DNA of 64,000 bases from Fictibacillus fluitans (GCF_030418125.1 NZ_JAUHTR010000010.1:62001-126000); one strand, 5' to 3'; numbered from the stretch's first letter, positions 51,022 through 59,836 are shown. Program-made: numbers and translations. The notes: generated by a model not told the origin, from the sequence alone.

Positions 51022-51840
51022 TTGGATACAAAGAAAATCGTCTATGTGGTTTCAGACTCAGTTGGGGAAACGGCAGAACTGATGGTAAAAGCAGTCGCTG
51101 CGCAATTTAATGGGGGTGACATTGAAATTCAAAATGTTTCTTTTATTGAAGATATCCAGGATTTAAAAAATGTAATTTCTGTCGCCAAATACCGAAATTC
51201 AGTGATTGCCTATACCATTGTGGTTCCCTTTTTGAAACAGTATCTTGACCAACGGGCGCAGGAAGAAGGAATTATTGCCATTGACCTCATGAAGCCGCTC
51301 ATGCACGCCTTCTCCGAAAAATTTCATAAGGAGCCGGTATATCAGCCGGGGCTGCTCCGGAAGATGGACGAAAACTATTTTCGCAGAGTGGAAGCCATTG
51401 AATTCGCCGTTAAATATGATGACGGGCAGGATACACGGGGTCTTTCCCGGGCGGATATCGTATTGGTGGGCGTGTCCAGAACATCGAAAACGCCGCTTTC
51501 CATGTATTTGGCCAATAAAAGGTTCAAGGTGGCCAATGTTCCTTTAGTGCCCGAAGTAGAGCCTCCGGATGAGGTTTTTACCTTTAAGAAGAAATGTATA
51601 GGCTTAATCATTACGCCTGATAAGCTGAATGAGATTCGGAAGGAACGTTTGAAGAATCTAGGATTAACGGTAAGAGCCCATTATGCGAACTTGGAGAGAA
51701 TTATGGAAGAATTGGATTATGCCGAAAAAATCATGAAGAGAATCGGCTGCCCGGTGATCGATGTTTCCAATAAGGCGGTTGAAGAGACGGCAGATTTAAT
51801 TTTGGCCATGCTAAAAAAGGAGAGGAGCTGGATATCATGA
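51022..51840 (+). CDS. yqfL: PPDK regulatory protein (kinase/pyrophosphorylase), YqfL
   Basis: DUF299 bifunctional enzyme of 272 residues that inactivates pyruvate phosphate dikinase by ADP-dependent phosphorylation and restores it by phosphate-dependent dephosphorylation. The P-loop-like motif is VGVSRTSKTPLS near residue 152, and the N-terminus has VVSDSVGETAEL. TTG start with AGGATAGGAG upstream. The stop overlaps the ppdK start (ATGA), coupling the regulator to its target. Confidence 0.93.
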   Translation: MDTKKIVYVVSDSVGETAELMVKAVAAQFNGGDIEIQNVSFIEDIQDLKNVISVAKYRNSVIAYTIVVPFLKQYLDQRAQEEGIIAIDLMKPLMHAFSEKFHKEPVYQPGLLRKMDENYFRRVEAIEFAVKYDDGQDTRGLSRADIVLVGVSRTSKTPLSMYLANKRFKVANVPLVPEVEPPDEVFTFKKKCIGLIITPDKLNEIRKERLKNLGLTVRAHYANLERIMEELDYAEKIMKRIGCPVIDVSNKAVEETADLILAMLKKERSWIS

Positions 51841-54515
51841 CGCAATTCGTATATCTGTTTGACGAGGACGGGAAAAAAGGAAAAGAGCTTTTGGGCGGAA
51901 AAGGGGCCAACCTTGCAGAAATGACGCGCATTGGACTCCCGGTTCCATACGGGTTCACCATATCAACGGAGGCTTGCAATGCTTATTACCAGGCAGGGAA
52001 ACGTCTTCCCTCCGAGATGAAAAGGCAAATCGAGACAGCTCTTGGTCATCTTGAAAAAAGGACAGGAAAGAAATTGGGCGATACCAGAAACCCTCTGCTT
52101 GTTTCCGTGCGTTCAGGTGCTGTTCACTCGATGCCGGGAATGATGGATACCGTACTGAATTTGGGCATGAACGATCAAACGGTAGAAGCAGTGGCGAGCC
52201 TCACGTACAATCCGCGATTTGCGTATGATACATATCGCAGGTTCATTCAGATGTTCAGTGATGTTGTGCTCCAGGTGGACAGCTTTTACTTTGAACAGCT
52301 GCTCGAAGAAACCCGCGAAGCAAAAGGTTATGCTGCAGACCCCGAGATGACGGCCGAAGACTGGAAAGAAGTGATCCAAGGCTATAAAGAACTGGTTCGA
52401 AAGCACGCAAAAAAAGACTTTCCACAGGATCCCAAGGAACAGCTTCAATTGTCCATATCTGCTGTTTTCGATTCATGGAACAACCAGCGTGCTTTTGTGT
52501 ACCGCCGGCTTCATAAGATTCCGGATGACCTGGGGACTGCAGTTAATATACAAAGCATGGTATTCGGCAACATGGGCAATGATTCTGGTACCGGTGTGGC
52601 TTTTACCCGAAACCCTTCAACCGGTGAAGCTAAGATTTATGGCGAGTATCTGATCAATGCACAAGGAGAAGATGTGGTGGCTGGGATCCGGACACCGCAG
52701 CCGATCGCTGCCATGGAAACAGCAATGCCAAAAGTGTATCAGCAGTTTGCTGAAACATGCCAATTGCTTGAGTCTCATTACAAGGATATGCAGGATATTG
52801 AGTTTACTGTAGAGAGGGGAAGGCTCTTCATTCTGCAGACACGGACAGGCAAGCGGACCGCACAGGCCGCAATCCGGATTGCGGCGGAAATGGTCCGCGA
52901 AAGTATTATTGATAAAAAAGAAGCGATACTGCGCATTGAACCTGAACAGCTAAACCAGCTTCTGCACCGCCGTTTGGATGACGCCAAGGAAAAAAGCGTC
53001 ATTGCAAAAGGCCTTCCCGCATCGCCGGGTGCGGCTACAGGACAAGTGGTATTTGATGCAGATGAAGCTGAAAGAATGGCGAAAGACGGCAAAAAGGTGA
53101 TACTTGTCCGTCCGGAAACGACCCCCGATGATATTCATGGAATTGTGGCAGCAGAGGCAACCGTTACCTCCCGCGGCGGGATGACCAGTCATGCGGCAGT
53201 GGTGGCCAGGGGTATGGGGAAGGCCTGCATATGCGGATGTGAAGCACTATCCATTAACCTGAAATCACAGCACATTGCTGTAGCTGGAACGACGATAGAA
53301 AAAGGCGACGTAATTACCATTGATGGTTCAACAGGCGAGATTATGCTCGGTGAAATTCCTATGATTGATCCGGAACTCTCGGAGGAATTTCAATTGCTTC
53401 TTTCATGGGCTGATGAGGTAAGAACATTGGGTGTGCGAGCCAACGCGGATACTCCTGAAGATGCCCAAAAAGCAATGGAATTCGGTGCAGGGGGCATAGG
53501 ACTTTGCCGCACCGAGCATATGTTCATGGATGGCTCAAGAGTGCCCGTTGTACAGGAAATGATACTTGCCGAAACCTTTGATGAACGGATGAAAGCCCTT
53601 GATCAGCTGCAGGTTATGCAACAGGAAGATTTTGAAGGAATTTTTGAAGTCATGAAGGGATTGCCGGTAACCATTCGGCTGCTCGATCCGCCGCTTCATG
53701 AATTCCTGCCAGACAAGGAAGAACTTCTTGTGGAAGTGACGAAGCTTCAGCTATCCGGTTCCTCCTCCGACGAATTAATGCAGAAAGAACAACTGCTTCG
53801 CAAGGTTCGCAAATTGGATGAATGCAACCCGATGCTTGGACACCGGGGCTGCAGGCTGGGCATGATTTTCCCCGAGATCTATGAAATGCAGGTTAAAGCA
53901 ATTTTTTATGCCCTTTGCAGCCTGAGGAATAAGGGGATGGACGCTGTCCCTGAAATAATGATTCCATTGGTAGGCCATGTCAATGAATTAAAAGAAATGA
54001 GGCAATTGGTGATCAGTGCCGCCTTGCAAATCCAGAAAGAAACCGGCCAGGAATTTGATTACCAAATCGGAACAATGATTGAGGTTCCCCGGGCAGCTCT
54101 TACAGCTGACCAGATTGCCCAGGAAGCTGATTTTTTCTCCTTTGGCACCAATGATCTGACACAAACGACTTTTGGCTACAGCCGGGATGATGCGGAAGGG
54201 AAGTTTCTTTCCACATATATCGAAAATAAGGTGCTGCCGGAAAATCCATTTGCCACTCTCGATCAGGAAGGAGTCGGCAAACTAGTAGAACTCGGTGTCA
54301 AACTGGGACGGGAAACGAAGCCGGGGTTAAAGACAGGGATTTGTGGTGAACACGGAGGGGAGAAAGCATCCATTCTCTTTTGCCATGAGACGGGACTTGA
54401 TTACGTCAGCTGCTCCCCATATCGCGTGCCGCTTGCCCGGCTCGCAGCTGCTCATGCGGCAATTAAACAAGCGCAAAAACAGGAGAAAAGCAGAGAACTT
54501 CTACTTCAAAGATAA
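51837..54515 (+). CDS. ppdK: Pyruvate, phosphate dikinase
   Basis: Interconverts pyruvate, ATP and phosphate with phosphoenolpyruvate, AMP and pyrophosphate. An 892-residue protein: N-terminal ATP-grasp domain, central phosphohistidine domain with GGMTSHAAVVARGMGK (His near residue 455), and C-terminal PEP-binding TIM barrel with FGTNDLTQ and catalytic Cys in CGEHGG. Regulated by the preceding YqfL. Two CcpN-type boxes suggest repression on glycolytic carbon, consistent with a gluconeogenic role. Confidence 0.96.
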   Translation: MTQFVYLFDEDGKKGKELLGGKGANLAEMTRIGLPVPYGFTISTEACNAYYQAGKRLPSEMKRQIETALGHLEKRTGKKLGDTRNPLLVSVRSGAVHSMPGMMDTVLNLGMNDQTVEAVASLTYNPRFAYDTYRRFIQMFSDVVLQVDSFYFEQLLEETREAKGYAADPEMTAEDWKEVIQGYKELVRKHAKKDFPQDPKEQLQLSISAVFDSWNNQRAFVYRRLHKIPDDLGTAVNIQSMVFGNMGNDSGTGVAFTRNPSTGEAKIYGEYLINAQGEDVVAGIRTPQPIAAMETAMPKVYQQFAETCQLLESHYKDMQDIEFTVERGRLFILQTRTGKRTAQAAIRIAAEMVRESIIDKKEAILRIEPEQLNQLLHRRLDDAKEKSVIAKGLPASPGAATGQVVFDADEAERMAKDGKKVILVRPETTPDDIHGIVAAEATVTSRGGMTSHAAVVARGMGKACICGCEALSINLKSQHIAVAGTTIEKGDVITIDGSTGEIMLGEIPMIDPELSEEFQLLLSWADEVRTLGVRANADTPEDAQKAMEFGAGGIGLCRTEHMFMDGSRVPVVQEMILAETFDERMKALDQLQVMQQEDFEGIFEVMKGLPVTIRLLDPPLHEFLPDKEELLVEVTKLQLSGSSSDELMQKEQLLRKVRKLDECNPMLGHRGCRLGMIFPEIYEMQVKAIFYALCSLRNKGMDAVPEIMIPLVGHVNELKEMRQLVISAALQIQKETGQEFDYQIGTMIEVPRAALTADQIAQEADFFSFGTNDLTQTTFGYSRDDAEGKFLSTYIENKVLPENPFATLDQEGVGKLVELGVKLGRETKPGLKTGICGEHGGEKASILFCHETGLDYVSCSPYRVPLARLAAAHAAIKQAQKQEKSRELLLQR

Positions 54516-54549
54516 AAGAAGCTGTCCAAAACGGACAGCTTCTTCTTTT
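54516..54549. terminator. Terminator after ppdK
   Basis: AGAAGCTGTCC pairs with GGACAGCTTCT via a small loop; usable for both convergent genes. Confidence 0.9.
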
Positions 54550-54576
54550 CTTGATCAGGCAGATCGCTATAAACAT

Positions 54577-54723
54577 TTACAATTTATAATAGACCTTTGC
54601 TTCATTTTTACTATGGTGCTGTGCTTGATCATCCTTATCCCATTGAAGCCCTGCACCAATCCAAACACCAATAATAACAAAAAAGGCAATCAAAGGTGAA
54701 AGGATGGGTTTTTTATTATTCAT
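54577..54723 (-). CDS. 48-residue single-span membrane protein
   Basis: Starts MNNKKPILSPLIAFFVIIGV. One hydrophobic helix at residues 7-26 is followed by a charged tail (QWDKDDQAQHHSKNEAKVYYKL). A strong AAAGGAGGA site lies seven bases upstream of the ATG. I recognise no family. It is convergent with ppdK across the shared terminator. Confidence 0.65.
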   Translation of the reverse strand: MNNKKPILSPLIAFFVIIGVWIGAGLQWDKDDQAQHHSKNEAKVYYKL

Positions 54724-54878
54724 CTTTCATCCTCCTTTTTTCCATTTTTGATAGGTTTCCCCGTGAGACAGCTTGTAAACCCATACTGGGATATCTTACA
54801 AAAAAGTTTGATGAGGGTTTAGTTGGCAATCGTTTAGGGAAGTCCAAAAAGGTATATTTATACAGCGATTAAGGAGCG

Positions 54879-55775
54879 ATGATGATGTCCAAACCTGTAA
54901 ACCCTCATAGGTATGGTACAGATAATATCACTATCCACCGTGCAGATCTGCACAAAATACTATTGCAAAATCTGAAGGGAACTCGAGTGGAAACAAGCAA
55001 GAAAGCTTTGAATGCTGAACAAAATGAACAAGAGGGTACTCTTTATTTTGAAGATGGAACCAGTGCAAAAGGGGATTATATTATAGCCACAGATGGCATC
55101 CATTCCAGGATTCGGAAATCATTAATCCCGGAACCGGTGCCCCGCTATGCTGGCTATACCTGTTGGCGGGGAATCATAAATCATCATTAATTTAATGAAG
55201 ACACTGTTACAGAAACATGGGGTCCAAACGGCCGATTTGGTATTGTTCCTTTAGCCAACAATAATATATAATGGTTTGCCTGTGTAAATGCAAACGCTCA
55301 CGATCTGAAAATGAGAGCTATGAAAACAGATGGGCTGCACTCTATTTTTAATGAATATCATGATCCGATCCCTTCCATTATTCAAATGATTGAAGATCAA
55401 GCGCTCATCCATAATGATATATTGGACATTACACCAATCCAGAGGTTTGCTTTTGACAGGCTCCTTTTATTGGGCGATGCCGCTCATGCATCCACACCAA
55501 ACCTGGGACAGGGAGCCGGACAGGCAATTGAAGATGCCATAACCCTCGCCAATTGCCTTAAGAAAAATACGGACGTTAAGGATGCCTTTAAATCGTTTGA
55601 AACTAAAAGAATAGAAAGAACTGCAAAAATAATAAAAATGTCAAGAAGAATTGGGCAAGTGGCACAGCTTGAAAACAAAATGATTATAAAGATGAGAAAC
55701 TTTCTGTTGAAACAGGAATCAGAAGCCACTCAATTGAAACGGGTGGCCTTTTTATATGATGTCGATTTAAGCTGA
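54879..55775 (+). pseudogene. Degraded FAD-dependent monooxygenase
   Basis: One continuous reading frame resembles the central and C-terminal parts of aromatic-ring-hydroxylase-type FAD monooxygenases: HRADLHKILL, then YIIATDGIHSRIRKSL, then RLLLLGDAAHASTPNLGQGAGQAIEDA. The frame is broken by two in-frame TAA codons (55188-55190 and 55269-55271) without any shift. The N-terminal Rossmann GxGxxG part is missing: the sequence upstream of 54879 shows no such coding. So the gene has lost its 5' end and gained nonsense mutations. The 54879 start has GGAG upstream, probably by chance. Confidence 0.85.
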
Positions 55776-55832
55776 TTTTCATCATTGCAGGATATTCTTT
55801 GGTCCATTACATGTGAAAAGGAGGAGCACAAG

Positions 55833-56678
55833 ATGTCGAGACACCTTTACACTCTTTTTCAGCCAATACAAGGTTATGGCCGGGTTGCTTTTTATCATTA
55901 TTTGGAGTTCAAACCCTCTTTATTGTTAGCTCCTTTTGTTTCTTGTTTTTGGTTGACAGAACCTGCACCTGCCGACCAGAAAAGCAGGCTTATGTGTGTT
56001 CCAGAGGTGGATCGGGTTCTGCCAAATGGGTGCAGCGATTTAATCTTCGAACATGACATTTACCGTAATCAGTATAGAACGCTTTATTCTGGGTGCTATG
56101 ATATGCCTTTTACCATTGCTTATGATTGGAATTTTCCCGTACGGAAGTTTGGAATTCGCTTTTTTCCTGGAGGAGCGCATTCACTTTTCGGCATATCGCT
56201 TGAGGATTTCGCTAATTCCCATTCTTATATCGATTCGGTTCTGCCTTTTTGGAAACAAGAGCTGCAATACGAGATTCTGGAAACACCTTCTATCTTTAAG
56301 AGAATAGAAATGATTGAAGAATATCTTCTGTGCAAAGCCAGCCAAAATCCAACCCAGCATACCTTAATCAATAATCTTTTATATGATATTTTCAGTGTCA
56401 ATGGAATAACAAAAGTACAGGAACTGGCCCAAAGAGAAGCAGTCAGCACCAGGCAAATGAACCGGATGTTTTATCAATGGATCGGAACAACTCCGAAAAA
56501 ATTTTGCGATATTGTCCGGTTTCAGGCAATGATGGAAAAACTTCAGTCACAAGGTATCTATGATGGTCTATCTCTTGCCCTGGATTATGGATACTTTGAT
56601 CAAGCACATATGATAAAAGATTTTAAACGGCATTACGGTGAATCCCCACTCATTGCTTTTAGAGAATGTAATCAGTAA
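55833..56678 (+). CDS. AraC family transcriptional regulator
   Basis: A 281-residue regulator. The N-terminal DUF6597-type domain (LAPFVSCFWLTEPAP, VLPNGCSDLIFEHD, FGIRFFPGGAHSLFG) is followed by a C-terminal AraC helix-turn-helix pair with SVNGITKVQELAQREAVSTRQ and ALDYGYFDQAHMIKDFKRH. AAAGGAGGAG precedes ATG 55833. In this family such regulators often sit by the gene they control, here perhaps the dead monooxygenase. Confidence 0.9.
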   Translation: MSRHLYTLFQPIQGYGRVAFYHYLEFKPSLLLAPFVSCFWLTEPAPADQKSRLMCVPEVDRVLPNGCSDLIFEHDIYRNQYRTLYSGCYDMPFTIAYDWNFPVRKFGIRFFPGGAHSLFGISLEDFANSHSYIDSVLPFWKQELQYEILETPSIFKRIEMIEEYLLCKASQNPTQHTLINNLLYDIFSVNGITKVQELAQREAVSTRQMNRMFYQWIGTTPKKFCDIVRFQAMMEKLQSQGIYDGLSLALDYGYFDQAHMIKDFKRHYGESPLIAFRECNQ

Positions 56679-56701
56679 AAAACAATAAATACACAGATGA
56701 T

Positions 56702-56739
56702 AAAAGAGCCTGTTGGAAATTGGTAGGCTCTTTCTTTTA
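56702..56739 (+). terminator. Terminator after the AraC-type gene
   Basis: AAAGAGCCT pairs with AGGCTCTTT, then CTTTT. Confidence 0.82.
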
Positions 56740-56743
56740 TCCT

Positions 56744-57472
56744 TTAATATTTCCATTTTTGCAGAGGATACTTTGGTTCAGGAAGCAATACTTTATTGCG
56801 TTTTTTTGTAGAATGCGGGTGTTTTTTTTTTGGACACCCTTTAGTAAATAAACTCTCCTTAAAATTGCAAATCGAAGGTGAACTGGGAATCGCTAAAGAG
56901 CTCGAACATAAACTAGAGCTAGAGCTAGAGCTAGAGCTAGAGCTAGAGCTAGAGCTAGAACTAGAGCTAGAGCTAGAACTAGAGCTCTCTTCACAATTAA
57001 AATTATTGGTTTTTGAAGCGATTTGAAATATGGTTAGGCTGGCGAATTCAATTCGAATAATAACGGGAACAGGGTTAGGGGATGAGAGGACTAATTGTAA
57101 ACGATCTCCCTTACAAAATTCCTGGGATAATAGTGTTGATGTTACATAAAGTGTGTCCGCACTATCGACCGAGAAAGTAGTTTGGGAGTCTATGAGAGTT
57201 GCGCCATTTTTCCTTAGTTCGAAACGCAAATTTGGAGTAACAGATGGAACGGAAGCATTTGTTAATTGCAAACTGAATTGTAAAAGGAACAGACCTGTCC
57301 TTTTAAATTCAATCACATCTTGTGCTGGGAAAAAAATAAAATGATTGGTGCTTTTTGCACTATTAAAGTTAATTGTAACTGGCACAGTTGAATTGGAATC
57401 AATAAATTGCTGAATAAAATCATTTGTTACGTATATATGTCCGGCATTAAATCCACATTCATCGATGTTCAT
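56744..57472 (-). CDS. Serine-repeat protein with jelly-roll-like N-terminal domain
   Basis: A 242-residue protein. Residues 1 to about 160 alternate hydrophobic strands (GHIYVTNDFIQQF, VTINFNSAKS, GLFLLQFSLQL, RLQLVLSS) and resemble the C1q/TNF-like domain of exosporium glycoproteins such as BclA. Then come 25 consecutive serines (56912-56986), a short SLCSSSLAIPSS segment and a basic tail (KGCPKKKHPHSTKKRNK). There is no signal peptide. ATG 57472 has AAAGGAGTGG seven bases upstream; the longer frame to 57538 is rejected. Spore surface location is inference. Confidence 0.7.
   Translation of the reverse strand: MNIDECGFNAGHIYVTNDFIQQFIDSNSTVPVTINFNSAKSTNHFIFFPAQDVIEFKRTGLFLLQFSLQLTNASVPSVTPNLRFELRKNGATLIDSQTTFSVDSADTLYVTSTLLSQEFCKGDRLQLVLSSPNPVPVIIRIEFASLTIFQIASKTNNFNCEESSSSSSSSSSSSSSSSSSSSSSSSSLCSSSLAIPSSPSICNFKESLFTKGCPKKKHPHSTKKRNKVLLPEPKYPLQKWKY
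56912..56986 (-). repeat. Hexanucleotide tandem repeat encoding poly-serine
   Basis: About 12.5 copies of a 6-bp unit (GAGCTA on the plus strand; AGC TCT codons on the minus) with a few GAACTA variants. Because the unit is two codons, length change by slippage would keep the frame. Confidence 0.92.
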
Positions 57473-57599
57473 AAAAGTACCACTCCTTTTTGTTGTCTGT
57501 ATAGTCAATGATGAAGTTGGATGAGCTGTGTGGGACAATACCTATATTTTGCAACATTTATTTAGGAAAGATTCGTTCCTTTATCAACTCAATGAAAAA

Positions 57600-57637
57600 A
57601 ATCACTATCCTCTCTTCTAGTGAGAGAATAGTGATTC
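57600..57637 (-). terminator. Terminator of the crystallin-like gene
   Basis: AATCACTATTCTCTC pairs with GAGAGGATAGTGATT; the minus strand continues TTTTTTC. Confidence 0.9.
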
Positions 57638-57642
57638 GTAAA

Positions 57643-58248
57643 TTATTTAATTTCAATGGCTGAGGCCTTGTTGTTCCAATCCGAAGCCATATTCGCTGTT
57701 TTTCCATACCAATCGGAGTGTCTGAAGTATACGCCTTTACCGTATCCTTGTGAAGAAGTGTGCTCCCACAATGTGGTAGAGTAGCTTGATGAAGGTGAGG
57801 CGGTGCTTAATGAGGAAATCCTGTCATTCCAGTTGGAAGGCAGGTTCTTAAATCCGTCTCTCCAATAAATGTAGCTTCCACCTTTATTTTTATAGTCATA
57901 AAAATCGGTGCAGCATGCGCCGGTACCCATAATATTTATCTCGCTTTGAAGTCTCTTCTTATCTTTTTCAATAAAGGAATCCATTGTTCTTCGGCTAGTA
58001 AAACCATATGCCAGCCAATTTCCTTGTTTGTCCTGTTTTGGCAGAACCATAGTTACCTGTATATTATCCTGAGTTTTTTTGTTCGATTGCATGGAGGTAA
58101 GTCCATCTACTTTCAAATAGTGAAAAGAGTTATTAATGGTATAGACGTTTTGGTTCCCCGCAGCAGATGCTTTTCCTGCAGGCAATTGTACCATTCCCAA
58201 TACAACGAAAAGCATACACCCTATGGAAAGCCATTGTTTTACTCTCAT
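57643..58248 (-). CDS. Secreted beta/gamma-crystallin-like protein
   Basis: A 201-residue exported protein with a clear signal peptide (about 1-29, ending AGKASAAG). The C-terminal half has the pattern of beta/gamma-crystallin or I36 inhibitor-like domains: WNDRISSLSTASPSSSYSTTLWEH ... GYGKGVYF and WNNKASAIEI. The CC pair in GTGACCTDF is notable. Function unknown; calcium binding is possible. GGGAGTGAAGAAG is well placed before ATG. Confidence 0.72.
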   Translation of the reverse strand: MRVKQWLSIGCMLFVVLGMVQLPAGKASAAGNQNVYTINNSFHYLKVDGLTSMQSNKKTQDNIQVTMVLPKQDKQGNWLAYGFTSRRTMDSFIEKDKKRLQSEINIMGTGACCTDFYDYKNKGGSYIYWRDGFKNLPSNWNDRISSLSTASPSSSYSTTLWEHTSSQGYGKGVYFRHSDWYGKTANMASDWNNKASAIEIK

Positions 58249-58593
58249 TCTTCTTCACTCCCGTATCAAGTTAATTTAGAAACACTAACTGAAAAAGTGG
58301 ACGGATGTTAACAAACATCTTAGTAAATCCTGAACGGAACAGCTGATGCTGAATCACGTTTTCATTACGTGCGTCCTCCTCCTTCCCGGTTCCCCGTATT
58401 AACATGACGGAAATTTCCTGGCAGGGTGCTGGGGTTTATACTGGTCACTTTAAATTATTTGGATATAGTTGTAAATAGATAGATTGTATGAATATTCCAT
58501 TGGTTAATTATTCGTTTTCGAACTAAAGTCGCCCCTCTAAAGTATCCCTTGTCTTCATTCATGCGGCTTCATCCAACTGATTATGAATCTTCT
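58249..58593. other. Intergenic stretch without recognised feature
   Basis: The first about 60 bp serve as upstream region of the divergent-facing minus-strand gene ending at 58248. The remaining about 285 bp hold no ORF with a ribosome binding site, and no hairpin or repeat that I can identify. Confidence 0.6.
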
Positions 58594-58980
58594 TCAACCC
58601 TGCTCTATGTACTCGAAAAATACAATTCTATTTCCGAAAGGGTCACCCACACGTATTTCTCTCGTATTCCATGGAGTGGTTTCGATGCCTGGTCGTGCAA
58701 ATTTGTATTTTTTTGATGAGAGATTGGCATGCAGCAATTCCAAGTTTTGAACTTCAATCCTGATAGCAGCCCCGGGACAGCAATCTCCGTAATTCTCTGA
58801 AAGATGGATCACACAGTTGTTATAGGAAATTTGCATGTAAAGAGGTAAATCATTTTCAAACCGATGCTCCCAATCTATCTTAAAACCTAAAAAAGACAAG
58901 TAAAATTCTTTTGCTTTTTCCTCGTCAAACATACGAAAAATGGGGGTGGGGCTTTTCATGGTTATTGGTGTATGGCTCAT
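58594..58980 (-). CDS. VOC (glyoxalase/bleomycin resistance fold) family protein
   Basis: A 128-residue single-copy VOC-fold protein. It begins with TPIFRMFDEEKAKEFYLSFLGFKIDWEHRF and ends with REIRVGDPFGNRIVFFEY, the usual paired beta-alpha-beta motifs. Possible metal ligands (His, Glu) are present in IHLSENYGDCCPG and FFEY. Substrate unknown; related proteins include glyoxalases and bleomycin or fosfomycin resistance proteins. AAGGAGTTGTTTTAA precedes ATG. Confidence 0.88.
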   Translation of the reverse strand: MSHTPITMKSPTPIFRMFDEEKAKEFYLSFLGFKIDWEHRFENDLPLYMQISYNNCVIHLSENYGDCCPGAAIRIEVQNLELLHANLSSKKYKFARPGIETTPWNTREIRVGDPFGNRIVFFEYIEQG

Positions 58981-59240
58981 TTAAAACAACTCCTTTTTTA
59001 ATATAGGAATACATAACTAATCTAATTATACATGTGTTTTGTGATGCTACTGTTGACATATTTGGTGAAACGATGGATGAACAAAAGCTTGAAACAAATA
59101 AAGATGCCTTTTCGAAACATGCCTTTATGTTTTAAGAATCTTTGTTTACAACAAAAGGAGTTATGTCAAAAGGATCTAGTTCTTAATTGCTTCAGTTAAA
59201 TATAGATAGTGGCAGATAACTATACATTGAGGTGGGGATT

Positions 59241-59495
59241 ATGAAACCATGCATGGGTTGTGGCTGCATCGAGCTAAAGAAAGCTCAAAAAGGAAAAGAA
59301 TTTCTCATTCTCTTGGAAAACCCCACTCAATTTTTAAGTTTTGTGAACCCAGGATTAAATGAACCCACAGTATTTTCTATTTCCGGAAATCAAAAAGGAT
59401 GTTGTTTTACATTTTCATTTACTAATTCAGCAGGACAACGACAGCTTTTCATCTTGAACTGCAGAGAAATAGCAGTATTGGTACCAACCCTATAG
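59241..59495 (+). CDS. Small Cys-containing protein, family paralogue B
   Basis: An 84-residue protein beginning MKPCMGCGCIELKKA. The C-terminal half (GCCFTFSFTNSAGQRQLFILNCREIAVLVPTL) follows the pattern of the proteins at 59515 and 36639: C-x-T near the middle, then a strand ending in a Cys and I-A-V. It carries six Cys. ATG 59241 is chosen from GAGGTG six bases upstream. An upstream TATACATT resembles a SigE/SigK -10 only loosely. Function unknown; a spore coat or exosporium role is inference. Confidence 0.72.
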   Translation: MKPCMGCGCIELKKAQKGKEFLILLENPTQFLSFVNPGLNEPTVFSISGNQKGCCFTFSFTNSAGQRQLFILNCREIAVLVPTL

Positions 59496-59514
59496 AAAGG
59501 GGAACTGCGTTCAC

Positions 59515-59766
59515 ATGAAAAATAAGCAGAGAAGAAAAAGCAGCTTCACTAACAATTGTATATGCAATGTATTTAATGAAGCTTTACCTGGTGATGTGTT
59601 TTTCTTAGTTTTTAAGGGTTTGCATTTTCAGACTCCTCAGCAAACATTTGTCGATTATAATTCTAAAACAAATTGTGTTACGGTTCAGTTTGACTTTAAC
59701 GGTACGACACAGGTGGCCCTCGTAGATTGTGATAAAATCGCGGGTGTAATCCCGGGAAATATATAA
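59515..59766 (+). CDS. Small Cys-containing protein, family paralogue C
   Basis: An 83-residue protein with a basic N-terminus and CICNVFNEALPGDVFFLVFKG, then TFVDYNSKTNCVTVQF and VDCDKIAGVIPGNI. Clear paralogue of the 70-residue protein at 36639 and co-directional with paralogue B, 19 bp downstream with AAAGGGG before the ATG, so B and C probably form an operon. No known function. Confidence 0.75.
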   Translation: MKNKQRRKSSFTNNCICNVFNEALPGDVFFLVFKGLHFQTPQQTFVDYNSKTNCVTVQFDFNGTTQVALVDCDKIAGVIPGNI

Positions 59767-59799
59767 GGGTTAGTCATAAAAATAGTTTATAGTTTTTCC

Positions 59800-59829
59800 A
59801 AGCATCCAATTAATTGGGTGCTTTTTTTT
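59800..59829 (+). terminator. Terminator after paralogue C
   Basis: AAGCATCC and GGGTGCTT arms around AATTAATT, then a T-run. Confidence 0.8.
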
Positions 59830-59836
59830 AGAAGCA

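Noticed and set aside
56909-56990. Short regular repeats that might suggest a CRISPR or other array
   Set aside because: The unit is only 6 bp with no spacers; it is a simple sequence repeat inside a gene.
56796-57026. Plus-strand open frame encoding a Glu-Leu alternating repeat
   Set aside because: It is the antisense reading of the poly-serine hexanucleotide repeat. The minus-strand gene has a good ribosome binding site and a meaningful N-terminal domain; this frame has neither.
59027-59203. Open frame of about 55 codons upstream of paralogue B
   Set aside because: No ribosome binding site, composition is unlike its neighbours, and no motif; another overlapping frame (ending HAFMF) might be a gene remnant but is too short to identify.
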